From positions 186,001 to 250,000 of the forward strand of contig NZ_UEGO01000031.1 of the NCBI RefSeq assembly GCF_900465345.1: a stretch of 64,000 nt of DNA, given 5' to 3'. The notes beneath the pieces are model-generated. The model saw only the letters and a program-made list of their open reading frames with translations, was not told where the DNA came from and made no database searches. Both the position numbers and the translations under genes were made by a program. Positions 19,501 to 27,518 of the stretch are shown one piece after another. How positions within the stretch are numbered: position 1 is the first letter of the stretch; each line of letters opens with the position of its first letter. This DNA comes from Asaia bogorensis. Lineage in GTDB: Bacteria > Pseudomonadota > Alphaproteobacteria > Acetobacterales > Acetobacteraceae.

Positions 19501-21093
19501 CTGACTGAAGCCCTGACGGAAGTAATGGGCCAAGCCGCGATAGGTGCTCGACAGAACCTGAAGCGGTGTGTCGTCACCCATCGAGCCAATGGCTTCTGCC
19601 GATGTCTCGACCATGGGATGGAGAATGGTCTCCATTTCCTCATGCGTCAGGCTCATGGCCAGCTGGCGTCGGCGCAGCTGATCGGCGCTGAACAGGACCG
19701 GCTCGGCGACATCGCCCCGCACAACGGAGCTGATATTGCGAATATGCTTCGTCCAGGCGGTGAAGTCCTGACGCTCGGCCAGAAGATCAAGCAGTTCCTG
19801 CGGCGCGTAGAGCTTGGCTTCCTGCAGGTCGAGACCCAGCGTCTCGCCCGGCCCGAGGCGCCCCTTCATGCGCGTATTGGCGTCCTGCACGCGCACCATA
19901 CCGGCTTCGGAACCCACGATCAGCAGATCGTCCTGCGTGATGGTGTAGCGCAGCGGGCGCAGACCCGCGCGGTCAAGACCGGCAACAACCCAGCGCCCAT
20001 CGGTCGCACAGATAGCGGCAGGGCCGTCCCATGGTTCCATCACGGCATTGCAGTAGGAGAACAGCGCCCGATGCTTGTCAGTCATAGCGGCATTGCCACC
20101 GGCACTGGCAGGCACCATCAGCGTCTTGGCCATGGGGGCATCGCGCCCGGCATGGGTGAGCAGCTCGAACACGTTGTCGAACATGGCGGTATCTGAGCCC
20201 GCCGCCTGAACGACCGGCTTGAGATCGCTCATATAGGGGTCAAGTTCGGCATTCGCGAGGCGCGTCTCGTGGCTGCGCATCCAGTTCACGTTACCGGAAA
20301 GCGTGTTGATTTCACCATTATGCGCCAGACGGCGGAAAGGCTGGGCCAGCTTCCAGGTCGGGAAGGTATTGGTCGAGTACCGCTGGTGGTAGATCGCAAA
20401 GCGCGAGACGAAACGCTCGTCCAGCAGATCGGGATAGAAATCCGTCAGGTTCTCGGCAAGGAACATGCCCTTGTAGATGAGCGAACGACATGACAGCGAA
20501 CATACATAGAGATCGACCTGCGCAGCTGCCGCGGCCTTCTCGATACGACGACGGATGACGTAAAGATCGCGCTCGAAATCAGCTTCCGAACGGTTCAGGC
20601 GGTTACGCACCATGATCTGCTCGATCTCGGGACGCGTCGCATTGGCCTTCTCACCGATACAGGCCGTGTCGATCGGCACCTGACGCCAGCCATAGATGCC
20701 ATAACCGAAATCGAGGATCTCGCTTTCGATGATCGCTCGTCCTGCTTCCTGCGCGGCCAGATCGGTCTTGGGCAGGAAGATCATGCCAACGGCAATACGA
20801 CCCTCGATATGGTCATCACCGGCGCTGTGAATCGCCTCGGCGAAGAAATCCTGCGGGATCTCGACATGGATGCCCGCACCGTCGCCGGTCTTGCCATCGG
20901 CGTCGACCGCACCGCGATGCCAGAGCGCCTTGAGCGCCGCGATACCGGCCAGAACCACGTCACGACGGCGCTTGCCGTCCAGTGCCGCCACGAGCCCGAC
21001 GCCGCAGGCATCACGCTCCATGGTCGGGTCATAAAGGCCTTCGAGGGCGCGGACATTGTCCTGATAGGACTGGATGAAGCTCTTCTCGGTCAT
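16573..21093 (-). CDS. gltB: Glutamate synthase (NADPH), large subunit
   Basis: With the start at ATG 21093 the protein has 1506 residues, the usual size. An N-terminal propeptide ends before Cys30 in ERDACGVGL, the nucleophile of the class II glutamine amidotransferase domain. The central domain, the FMN-binding synthase domain with the 3Fe-4S cluster motif (CIMVRQCHSNTC: C-x5-C-x4-C) and the C-terminal GXGXG beta-helix follow. GltB transfers ammonia from glutamine to 2-oxoglutarate through an internal tunnel, using electrons delivered by GltD. The longer frame back to 21303 overlaps gltD and is not supported. The start lies 5 bp after the gltD stop. Confidence 0.98.
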   Translation of the reverse strand: MTEKSFIQSYQDNVRALEGLYDPTMERDACGVGLVAALDGKRRRDVVLAGIAALKALWHRGAVDADGKTGDGAGIHVEIPQDFFAEAIHSAGDDHIEGRIAVGMIFLPKTDLAAQEAGRAIIESEILDFGYGIYGWRQVPIDTACIGEKANATRPEIEQIMVRNRLNRSEADFERDLYVIRRRIEKAAAAAQVDLYVCSLSCRSLIYKGMFLAENLTDFYPDLLDERFVSRFAIYHQRYSTNTFPTWKLAQPFRRLAHNGEINTLSGNVNWMRSHETRLANAELDPYMSDLKPVVQAAGSDTAMFDNVFELLTHAGRDAPMAKTLMVPASAGGNAAMTDKHRALFSYCNAVMEPWDGPAAICATDGRWVVAGLDRAGLRPLRYTITQDDLLIVGSEAGMVRVQDANTRMKGRLGPGETLGLDLQEAKLYAPQELLDLLAERQDFTAWTKHIRNISSVVRGDVAEPVLFSADQLRRRQLAMSLTHEEMETILHPMVETSAEAIGSMGDDTPLQVLSSTYRGLAHYFRQGFSQVTNPPIDSLREMNVMSLVTRLGNLGNILDQSPEQCDLLQLPSPVLTTGEFEALRNFCGKDGATVDCTFRAADGEAGLRDAIARIRHEAEDYVRGGCTHLFLSDEGQNEERVAIPMILATAAVHIHLVRQSLRTFTSLNVRSSDVMDVHGMAVTVGVGATTVNPYLAQECIADRLQRGLFGDLTLREAVERYRKALDKGLLKIMSKSGISIVSAYRGGYNFEAIGLSRALVAEFFPGMPSRISGIGLPGLARNALKAHETAYAGGVDALPIGGLYKLRRKGEVHAFSGQLIHMLQTAVSTDSFSLFKRYADAVRRQPPTALRDLLDFRRVREPIPVEDVESITSIRRRLVAPGISLGALSPEAHETLAIAMNRIGAKSDSGEGGEDASRFTPRENGDNASSKIKQVASGRFGVTAEYLNNCSEIEIKVAQGAKPGEGGQLPGFKVTELIGKLRHATPGVTLISPPPHHDIYSIEDLAQLIYDLKQINPEATVTVKLVARTGIGTIAAGVAKAKADAIMISGHCGGTGASPQSSIKYAGLPWEMGLTEANQVLTLNRLRHRVTLRTDGGLKTGRDVVMAAMLGAEEFGIGTAALVAMGCIMVRQCHSNTCPVGVCVQDEALRAKFEGTPEKVINLFSFIAEDVRNILAELGFKSVEEIIGRTDLLRQVSRGADYLDDLDLNSLLVQADPGPDARYCTREGRNEVPETLDAQVIADATPLFDHREKLHLHYTVQNTHRAIGTRVSSLITRKFGMKTLPEGHLTLRLRGSAGQSLGAFAVQGLKLDVVGDANDYVGKGLSGGTIVVRPSPTAPWRSEDNAIIGNTVLYGATAGSLFAAGQAGERFAVRNSGATAVVEGCGSNGCEYMTGGTVVILGHIGDNFGAGFTGGMAFVLDKEEMFERRVNPDTLLWARIEPGSVWEENLRSLVQRHADETGSAYAAELLHRWDRVLSQFWQVVPRDYARIIGYELPGKQEALSA

Positions 21094-21098
21094 GGCCC

Positions 21099-22559
21099 TT
21101 ACTCCGCCGCCACTGCCTGTGCGGCATGGTCTGATGTCATGCTCTCTGTGCCAGAGAGGAATTGGTGCATTTCGGCTGCTGCCTCGCGTCCGTCGCGAAT
21201 GGCCCAGACCACAAGCGAGGCTCCGCGCACGATATCGCCGCCTGCGAAAACGCCCGGCACGCTGGTCTCGAAACGTCCCGGTGTGACCTTGAGCGTGCCC
21301 CATTTGGTCACGGCCAGCTCCGGCGCATTCCAGTCACCCGGCAGATCCTCTGGGTCGAACCCAAGCGCCTTGATCACCAGATCGGCCTCGATCACGAAAC
21401 TGCTTTCCGGCACGGCTTCGACCGACTGGCGGCCTGAAGCATCGGGCAGGCTCAGCCGCATCTTGTGGGCGCGCACGCCGCTGACGGTACCATCGCCGAG
21501 GAATGCCTCGGGAGCCGCAAGCCAGGCGAAGTTCACGCCTTCTTCCTCGGCGTTTTTCACTTCCTGCACCGAGCCGGGCATATTGGCGCGGTCACGGCGA
21601 TAAAGGCAGGTCACTTTTTCAGCACCCTGACGGATGGAGGTGCGCACGCAATCCATGGCCGTATCACCACCACCGATCACCACCACATGCTTGCCCCTGG
21701 CGTGCAGCACAGCATCATCGCCTGGCGTCTCATGATAACCACGGCGGTTGGACGCCGTAAGGAAATCGAGCGCCTGAACCACACCGCCCAGTCCGCTGCC
21801 CGGCACGGCTACCTCACGTGAGCGATAGACGCCCGTCCCCAGAAAGACCGCATCGTGTTTCTCACGAAGCGCCTCGAAGGAAAGGCCGCCCTCACCTTCC
21901 CCAATGGGGGTGGAGAGATGGAAGACAATGCCCTGTGCCTCGAGCAACTCATGGCGACGGGCCAGCACGTGCTTTTCCAGCTTGAAGCTCGGGATGCCAT
22001 AGACCATCAGCCCGCCGACGCGATCATGACGGTCATAGACATGAACCTGATAGCCAAGGGCGCGCAGCCATTCTGCCGCAGCGAGCCCGGCCGGACCGGC
22101 GCCGACCACGCCGATGCTCTGTGAACGCTCGCGAGACGGCAGGCGCGGTTTGACCCAGCCCTGTTCGAAAGCCGTTTCAGTGATGAACTTCTCGACGGCA
22201 CCGATCGTGACCGCCTCGAAATCCTTCTGGATGACGCAATTGCCCTCGCACAGACGATCCTGCGGGCAGATGCGCCCGCAGATCTCAGGAAAGGTGTTTG
22301 TCGCCGAAGAAAGACGATAGGCTTCTTCCAGACGGTTCTCGGCCGTCAGCTTCAGCCAGTCGGGAATGTTGTTGCCCAAGGGGCAATGGACCGAACAGAA
22401 AGGTACGCCGCATTGCGAGCAACGGCTGGCCTGACGCTCGGCATGATCGACTGCGAAAGCGCGGTAGATTTCGCCGAAATCCTCACGGCGTTCGGCAGCG
22501 TCACGCTTCTCAGGCATCTCCTGCGGCAATGACACAAATTGCAGCATACGTTCGGCCAC
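21099..22559 (-). CDS. gltD: Glutamate synthase (NADPH), small subunit
   Basis: I place the start at GTG 22559 because GGGGAG precedes it by 8 bases and the resulting MAERMLQFVSLPQEMPEKR is the usual alphaproteobacterial GltD N-terminus; an ATG-less extension to 22655 is unlikely. The 486 residues carry the cysteine-rich 4Fe-4S segments (RCSQCGVPFC and CGRICPQDRLCEGNC), an FAD site (GAGPAGLAAAE) and an NADPH site (GGGDTAMDC). GltD oxidises NADPH and passes electrons to GltB. It is the first gene of the gltD-gltB unit; its promoter should lie in the 178 bp upstream. Confidence 0.97.
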   Translation of the reverse strand: MAERMLQFVSLPQEMPEKRDAAERREDFGEIYRAFAVDHAERQASRCSQCGVPFCSVHCPLGNNIPDWLKLTAENRLEEAYRLSSATNTFPEICGRICPQDRLCEGNCVIQKDFEAVTIGAVEKFITETAFEQGWVKPRLPSRERSQSIGVVGAGPAGLAAAEWLRALGYQVHVYDRHDRVGGLMVYGIPSFKLEKHVLARRHELLEAQGIVFHLSTPIGEGEGGLSFEALREKHDAVFLGTGVYRSREVAVPGSGLGGVVQALDFLTASNRRGYHETPGDDAVLHARGKHVVVIGGGDTAMDCVRTSIRQGAEKVTCLYRRDRANMPGSVQEVKNAEEEGVNFAWLAAPEAFLGDGTVSGVRAHKMRLSLPDASGRQSVEAVPESSFVIEADLVIKALGFDPEDLPGDWNAPELAVTKWGTLKVTPGRFETSVPGVFAGGDIVRGASLVVWAIRDGREAAAEMHQFLSGTESMTSDHAAQAVAAE

Positions 22560-22719
22560 GACACGTTCTCCCCAAGGGCGAGCGGACGCATGTCGCCCCG
22601 CTCGAAAAACATGACGGACAGGTAAGACAAGCTCACGAACCGTATAAGTAACCAATGCTTACCTATCGCCGGTCATATTGACGATTTATGGCGCGAACAC
22701 ACAGAAATATCGCATTATT

Positions 22720-22736
22720 AGGTCCGGAACGGACCT
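22720..22736 (-). terminator. Hairpin directly after the NDUFA9-like gene
   Basis: AGGTCCG-GAA-CGGACCT is a perfect 7-bp stem starting one base after the stop codon at 22738-22740. Read on the plus strand it is followed by TTTTATTT; read on the minus strand it is followed by AATAATG. It may act as a weak terminator that separates the NDUFA9-like gene from the gltD promoter. Confidence 0.4.
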
Positions 22737-22737
22737 T

Positions 22738-23673
22738 TTATTTGCGAACCATTCTCAACACGCTGATTTGGCTCAGATATTCCGGTGCCACATCATACAC
22801 ACTCCGGGGAACGACTCCGAGGGTTTCGAGGGTCTCAGCCCCGGATGACACGATATTGTCCTGCGAAAGCATCGCGAGCTGATCCCGCGTCAGCAGCTTA
22901 CCCGGCAGAACCTCCATCACACTGGCCTGTACCTGCGCGACACGCTCCGGCACCGTCAGGAGCCGGGGTGTGCGCCCCACGGACTCCGCTACGAAGGCCA
23001 TGATCTCGGCCATCGTGAGACGATCGGGGCCGCCGAGCTCGAACAGCCTTCCACCCAGACCACTTTCCGTCAGGGCGAGCGCGGCAGCCTTCGCGACATC
23101 CTCGACATAGACGGGCTGAAGGCGGGTCTCGGGAAAGTAGACAGGCAGGACAGGCAGGACTTTTGCCATGAGGCCAAACATACGCAGAAAGCTGTCCTGC
23201 GGACCGAACACAACACTTGGGCGCAGGATTGTCGCCTCGGGGAAGGCGGCTTTGACCCTGCGCTCGCCCTCTGCCTTGCTACGCCCGTAACGTGAAGGCG
23301 AATCAGGCGCAGCACCGATGGCCGAAACCTGAACGAATCGCTTCGCGCCAGCAGCACGCGCCTCTTCAGCCACGCGTTCCGGTGCCTCGGCGTTCATGCG
23401 CTGGAAACTCGCCCCGCCCTTCTCTGTGAGAATCGAGACCAGATTGATGGCCGCCCCGGCACCCTGCAGGGCTGCACGCACCGACGCACGATCCGTCACC
23501 GAGGCATAAACAGGCAAGACCGTTCCCGGCGGTGATTCGGCGACAAGAGAGCCTGCCTTGTGCGGTGCACGTGAGGCCACGCGGACATGATGCCCCTTCG
23601 CGACGAGCTGGCGCACGAGTGAGCGCCCGATGAAGCCATTGCCGCCGAATAAGGTGATGACCGAGTTTTCCAT
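22738..23673 (-). CDS. NDUFA9-like NAD(P)-binding protein (atypical SDR, complex I accessory type)
   Basis: A 311-residue extended short-chain dehydrogenase with the N-terminal nucleotide motif GGNGFIGRSL (GGxGFxG) and SRYGRSKAEGE, containing the YxxxK-like element. The overall pattern is that of the complex I NDUFA9 subunit family. In alphaproteobacteria this protein is linked to respiratory complex I assembly or quinone-related redox work, although many relatives are simply annotated as NAD-dependent epimerase/dehydratase. I chose ATG 23673 because GAGG lies 7 to 8 bases upstream; the frame could extend 15 codons further. It is not beside nuo genes. A G6/C6 hairpin (23695-23714) lies in its leader. 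Confidence 0.85.
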   Translation of the reverse strand: MENSVITLFGGNGFIGRSLVRQLVAKGHHVRVASRAPHKAGSLVAESPPGTVLPVYASVTDRASVRAALQGAGAAINLVSILTEKGGASFQRMNAEAPERVAEEARAAGAKRFVQVSAIGAAPDSPSRYGRSKAEGERRVKAAFPEATILRPSVVFGPQDSFLRMFGLMAKVLPVLPVYFPETRLQPVYVEDVAKAAALALTESGLGGRLFELGGPDRLTMAEIMAFVAESVGRTPRLLTVPERVAQVQASVMEVLPGKLLTRDQLAMLSQDNIVSSGAETLETLGVVPRSVYDVAPEYLSQISVLRMVRK

Positions 23674-23694
23674 AAAAAATCCTCTTTTTTCAAC

Positions 23695-23714
23695 GGGGGG
23701 TGTTGACGCCCCCC
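23695..23714. repeat. G6...C6 hairpin between the NDUFA9-like gene and tRNA-Leu
   Basis: GGGGGG (23695-23700) and CCCCCC (23709-23714) can pair around TGTTGACG. In the minus-strand transcript the structure ends about 10 bases before the GAGG ribosome binding site of the NDUFA9-like gene. The plus-strand TTGACG within the loop (23703-23708), followed after 17 bases by TAAACG, is a possible but weak promoter for the tRNA. Confidence 0.35.
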
Positions 23715-23785
23715 ACATCCACCGGTAAACGCCACCTCACCGAACGGGATGCCGAAAAAAAAACGGCGCCCCGGACAGCCTCTGA

Positions 23786-23872
23786 GCCCAGATGGCGGAA
23801 TTGGTAGACGCGCAGGTTTCAGGTACCTGTGTCCGCAAGGACGTGGAAGTTCGAGTCTTCTTCTGGGCACCA
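23786..23872 (+). tRNA. tRNA-Leu (anticodon CAG)
   Basis: An 87-nt class II tRNA including an encoded CCA. The acceptor stem is GCCCAGA/TCTGGGC (23786-23792 with 23862-23868), then discriminator A and CCA. The D-arm contains TTGGTAGACGC. The anticodon stem CAGGT/ACCTG encloses loop TTCAGGT, giving anticodon CAG, which reads the abundant CUG codon. A long variable arm (TGTCCGCAAGGACGT) and the TTCGAGT T-loop complete the structure. An intrinsic terminator follows 8 bases later. Confidence 0.97.
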
Positions 23873-23880
23873 TACGAAAA

Positions 23881-23919
23881 ACGGAAAAGCCGACGAGAAA
23901 TCGTCGGCTTCCGTTTTTT
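23881..23919 (+). terminator. Intrinsic terminator of tRNA-Leu
   Basis: ACGG-AA-AAGCCGACGA pairs with TCGTCGGCTT-CCGT around a GAAA tetraloop, and six T follow at 23914-23919. It ends 22 bp before the start of the RNase D gene, so the latter probably has its own promoter or relies on read-through. Confidence 0.9.
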
Positions 23920-23941
23920 CTAGCCCCAGGGTTTTCCAGAC

Positions 23942-24589
23942 ATGGCCGCACCAAGCGCTTCGATCCATCTTTACGATGGTGATCTCCCCGACGATTTCGA
24001 TCTGGGTCCGGTCGTCGCCGTCGATACCGAAGCCATGGGCCTCAACCCGCATCGCGACCGTCTGTGCCTCGTGCAGCTTTCCGCCGGTGATGGCGAGGCC
24101 CATCTGGTGCAGATCCGTCCGAAATCGCTGGGCGGTCGCTATGAGGACTGCCCGAATCTCAAGGCGCTCATGGCTGATGAAAGCGTGACAAAGCTCATGC
24201 ATTTCGCCCGCTTCGACGTGGCACTGCTTCAGCACGCGCTCGGCATCAAGGTGGCGCCCGTCATCTGCACCAAGATCGCGGCGCGTCTGGTGCGCACCTT
24301 TACCGATCGTCATGGTCTGGCGCATCTGTGCCGCGAGTTGCTGGGCGTCGATCTGGCCAAGCAGCAGCAGACATCCGACTGGGGCTCCGAGGTTCTCACC
24401 CCCGAGCAACTGGCTTACGCGGCTTCGGACGTGCTTCATCTGCATGCGCTATGGGCCAAGCTTGAGGCCCTGCTCGTCCGTGAAGGCCGTCGCGAGCTTG
24501 CCCAGGCCTGCTACGACTTCCTGCCAGCCCGTGGGCAGCTCGATATACTGGGCTATGAAGAGCCCGATATCTTCTCTCATCGCGCCTGA
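23942..24589 (+). CDS. rnd: Ribonuclease D-like 3'-5' exonuclease (short form)
   Basis: A 215-residue protein consisting only of the DEDDy exonuclease domain. Exo I is VVAVDTEAMGL (Asp28, Glu30), Exo II is LMHFARFDVALLQH, and Exo III is LAYAASDVLHLHAL with the Tyr/Asp pair. The HRDC domains of E. coli RNase D (375 residues) are missing, which is usual for the short alphaproteobacterial form. It probably trims 3' ends of small RNAs such as tRNA precursors, and the tRNA-Leu gene is immediately upstream. A palindrome CTGAGGCCTCAG covers the stop codon, without a T-run. Confidence 0.9.
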   Translation: MAAPSASIHLYDGDLPDDFDLGPVVAVDTEAMGLNPHRDRLCLVQLSAGDGEAHLVQIRPKSLGGRYEDCPNLKALMADESVTKLMHFARFDVALLQHALGIKVAPVICTKIAARLVRTFTDRHGLAHLCRELLGVDLAKQQQTSDWGSEVLTPEQLAYAASDVLHLHALWAKLEALLVREGRRELAQACYDFLPARGQLDILGYEEPDIFSHRA

Positions 24590-24715
24590 GGCCTCAGACA
24601 CTTCCCCTTCTGCTCTGCTCCTGCCAATGCGAAATCCGCATGGCGTGTCATAGAAACGCCTTGCTTGGCATGGCAGGGTAATTGACCTGAGGCCAGCAAA
24701 GCGGGAAGAGGACGC

Positions 24716-25750
24716 ATGACCGAGCTTTCACGTTCCAGCTCCGCTTTGATTACCGATTCCGAGCACGCCCGCAACGCGGCAATCGAGAGTGCCCAGGCCA
24801 CCCTTGCCGCCGAGGCCGCCGGACTGGCCGCGCTGCAATCCGCGCTCGCCTTGCCAGAGGCGATGGGGAACCATTTCAGCGAGGCCGTTGCCTGTATCGC
24901 CACCACGAAAGGGCGCGTCGTGGTTTCCGGCATCGGCAAATCGGGCCATATAGGCAGAAAAATCCAGGCAACCCTCGCTTCAACCGGCACTTCGGCCATC
25001 TTCGTTCATCCTGCTGAGGCAGCCCATGGCGACCTCGGGATGATCGAGGCGCGCGATGTCATGCTGCTTCTGTCGCAATCCGGTGAAACAGCCGAACTGG
25101 CCGCCCTTCTCGAACATGCCGCCCGCCATGCCATCACCATCATCGGCATGACATCGTCACCCGGCTCAACGCTTGCCCGGTCCAGCAGCATCGTGCTGTG
25201 CCTTCCACGCAGCAAGGAGGCCTGCCCGATGGGGTTGGCACCAACGACAAGCACGGTCATGCAGCTCGCCCTGGGGGATGCCCTCGCCGTTGCCCTGCTC
25301 GAACGCCGCGGATTTACGGCCAATGATTTCAGCGCCTTCCATCCTGGCGGTTCTCTGGGTGCGTTGCTGAGGCCCATACGCAGACTGATGCATGAGGGTG
25401 CCTCCATGCCACTTGGTACGGCTGACATGCCACTTTCCGGCGTCATCATCGAAATGACACGAAAGGCATTCGGGTGTATTGGCATCGTTGATGCTGACGG
25501 CGTTCTCATAGGCCTCATCAGCGACGGTGATCTGCGCCCCGCCCTCATGCGCAATCTGGACAGGACCACAGCAGGCGAAATCATGAATTGCGCGCCGATC
25601 ACGACCCACGGCGATGTTCTCGCGCAGGAGGTCATTCATCTGATGACCTCCGGGCGCAAGCCCATCAACAGTCTCTTTGTACTGGACGAGACAAAGCGGC
25701 CAGTGGGGATCATCCACCTTCACGATTTGCTCCGCACAGGCATTGCATGA
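24716..25750 (+). CDS. kdsD: Arabinose-5-phosphate isomerase (KpsF/GutQ family)
   Basis: The 344 residues hold an N-terminal SIS sugar-isomerase domain (VVVSGIGKSGHIGRKIQATLAS, about residues 60-80, and PAEAAHGDLGM) and two C-terminal CBS domains. The enzyme converts ribulose 5-phosphate to arabinose 5-phosphate, the first committed precursor of KDO in the LPS core. It is the first gene of a coupled block with lptC, lptA and lptB, with overlaps at each junction, an arrangement common in proteobacteria. The ATG at 24716 follows GGAAGAGG by about 5 bases. Confidence 0.95.
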   Translation: MTELSRSSSALITDSEHARNAAIESAQATLAAEAAGLAALQSALALPEAMGNHFSEAVACIATTKGRVVVSGIGKSGHIGRKIQATLASTGTSAIFVHPAEAAHGDLGMIEARDVMLLLSQSGETAELAALLEHAARHAITIIGMTSSPGSTLARSSSIVLCLPRSKEACPMGLAPTTSTVMQLALGDALAVALLERRGFTANDFSAFHPGGSLGALLRPIRRLMHEGASMPLGTADMPLSGVIIEMTRKAFGCIGIVDADGVLIGLISDGDLRPALMRNLDRTTAGEIMNCAPITTHGDVLAQEVIHLMTSGRKPINSLFVLDETKRPVGIIHLHDLLRTGIA

Positions 25751-26529
25751 CGCAAACAACCGACAATGAGGCTCGCAAGCCGCCTCAACGTGAGGATTTT
25801 GCGCGTGATGCGGCAAAGCTTGCCGCCCTGCGCGAGGCCATGCGTGAACAGGGACAGTCCCGCCAGCGCAATATCCCGACATCGTCGGACCTTGCCTCGC
25901 GCCGCCGCCTGCTCGACACGGCAAAATGGGCGCTTCCGCTCACGGCCGCTGTTCTTCTCGGCTCGATCGCTGTCTGGCCGGAAATCGCGCGCTGGCTCAG
26001 TGCCAACCGTGCCGTCATGCAGGAAATGGCGCAGATGCGGGTCGAAAGCGGTAATCTCGAAGGGGCCATCTATCGCGGCCTTGATGCCCATAACCGCCCT
26101 TATATGATCACGGCACGCGTCGCCCATCAGAACGGCCCCGATCGTGTCGATCTGGTCGATCCGGTAGCCGATACGCATATGGCGGGCGGCGGCTGGGCCG
26201 AAATCAAGGCGGACAAGGGCGTTTACATGCAGCATGAGCAGACGCTCAATCTGACCGACCATGTCGTGCTTTACAGGGACGACGGAACGCTGCTGAATGG
26301 TCTGACCGCCGATATCGACCTTCATCGCAGCGTGATCGCGTCGAATGACTGGGTCCATGCCGAGGGGCCATTTGGCATACTCGACGCCCAGGGCTATTTT
26401 ATCGACCAGCACGCCAATCTTCTGCAATTCGTGGGGCCGCAGCGTGTCATACGCAATGATGACCGTCAGGATGCCATGCCCTCGCTCACCTCCCCTGCCC
26501 GCACCTCCTCCACGCAGAAGGCCCCATGA
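25747..26529 (+). CDS. lptC: LPS export ABC transporter periplasmic protein LptC
   Basis: A 260-residue bitopic protein. The cytoplasmic N-terminus of about 60 charged residues is longer than in E. coli LptC (191 residues). A single membrane helix follows (WALPLTAAVLLGSIAVWPEI, about residues 60-78), then a periplasmic beta-jellyroll domain (about 95-235). LptC receives LPS from LptB2FG and hands it to LptA. The start overlaps the kdsD stop (ATGA at 25747) and the stop overlaps lptA (ATGA at 26526). Sequence identity in this family is low; synteny is the main support. Confidence 0.88.
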   Translation: MTQTTDNEARKPPQREDFARDAAKLAALREAMREQGQSRQRNIPTSSDLASRRRLLDTAKWALPLTAAVLLGSIAVWPEIARWLSANRAVMQEMAQMRVESGNLEGAIYRGLDAHNRPYMITARVAHQNGPDRVDLVDPVADTHMAGGGWAEIKADKGVYMQHEQTLNLTDHVVLYRDDGTLLNGLTADIDLHRSVIASNDWVHAEGPFGILDAQGYFIDQHANLLQFVGPQRVIRNDDRQDAMPSLTSPARTSSTQKAP

Positions 26530-27518
26530 TGCGCCGCCTCATTCCCGCCCTGACCCTGGGTTCGCTCCTTGTGGGTCTTCCTCTTGCCGGCGTCTCGCTT
26601 GAGGCCCTCCTTTGCCCGCAGGCTCAGGCCCAGGCGCTCGACATGTCGCATGGCGAGCAGGTCAATATCAGCTCCGCTGGTCCCCAGACCTATGATCACG
26701 ATGCCCAGACGGTCACTTTCGTCGATCAGGCGCGCGCTGTTCGCGGCGACGTGACGATTGATGCGGATCAGCTGATCGGTTTTCTGCGCAAGAAGGCACC
26801 CGATCCCAACGCCCCCAAGCCGCAGGACGATTCAGCACAGCAGGACGGCGAGAAAAAGCCCGGCGATGACGGCGCCATGGGCGGATCGATGGAGCTCTAT
26901 CGCATGGAGGCCATCGGGCACGTTCATATCTATACCAGCACCGATCAGGCCTGGGGCGACAAGGCGCTTTACGACATCGATCAGGGCGTTCTCGTCATGA
27001 CGGGCAAGGCGCTCAAGCTGACCACGCCGCAGGATGTGATGACCGCGCGCGATGTGATGGAATATCACAGCCAGACCCGTATGTCGGTCGGTCGTGGCGA
27101 TGCCACCGTGACCACCAATGACGGCAAGCGCATCAAGGCAGATGTGCTGGTCGCGTTCAGCAAGCCGGATCCCACGCCCCCCGCCGGCGCGAATCCTGCC
27201 CCTACGCCAGCACCGGGTGGCGATGGCACCGCTCGTAGCTCGAAGCTCGATCGCGCCTATGCCTGGGGCCATGTCATGCTGCGCACCCCTAATGAAACCG
27301 CGACAGGTGACAGGGGCGTCTATGTATTCGACACGCAGATGGCGCGGCTTATCGGCCATGTGCATGTGACGAGTGGCCAGAACCAGAATAACGGCGCCTC
27401 GGCCATCGTGAACATGAAAACGGGCGTTGCCATTATGAACCCCGCACCCGGCCAGCGTATCGAAGGTCTGGTCATCCCCAATGAAGCTGGCAGCAGCAAG
27501 CCCGGAGACGCGCATTGA
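26526..27518 (+). CDS. lptA: LPS transport periplasmic protein LptA, long form
   Basis: This 330-residue protein has a signal peptide (ending PQAQAQA, about residue 37) and OstA/LptA beta-jellyroll segments such as QTYDHDAQTVTFVDQARAVR and AIGHVHIYTSTDQAWGDKAL. E. coli LptA has 185 residues. The extra length comes from a charged, proline-rich insert (about residues 95-120) and a proline-rich linker followed by a further strand region near the C-terminus. LptA forms the periplasmic bridge carrying LPS to LptDE. Its stop overlaps the lptB start (TGATG). Confidence 0.9.
   Translation: MMRRLIPALTLGSLLVGLPLAGVSLEALLCPQAQAQALDMSHGEQVNISSAGPQTYDHDAQTVTFVDQARAVRGDVTIDADQLIGFLRKKAPDPNAPKPQDDSAQQDGEKKPGDDGAMGGSMELYRMEAIGHVHIYTSTDQAWGDKALYDIDQGVLVMTGKALKLTTPQDVMTARDVMEYHSQTRMSVGRGDATVTTNDGKRIKADVLVAFSKPDPTPPAGANPAPTPAPGGDGTARSSKLDRAYAWGHVMLRTPNETATGDRGVYVFDTQMARLIGHVHVTSGQNQNNGASAIVNMKTGVAIMNPAPGQRIEGLVIPNEAGSSKPGDAH

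Noticed and set aside
19057-20196. 379-codon plus-strand frame inside gltB
   Set aside because: Antisense to the well-conserved glutamate synthase; no recognisable motif.
23703-23731. Promoter for tRNA-Leu (TTGACG, 17 bp, TAAACG)
   Set aside because: The -10 matches only half of the consensus and the -35 lies in a hairpin loop, so I mention it with the hairpin and do not list it as a promoter.
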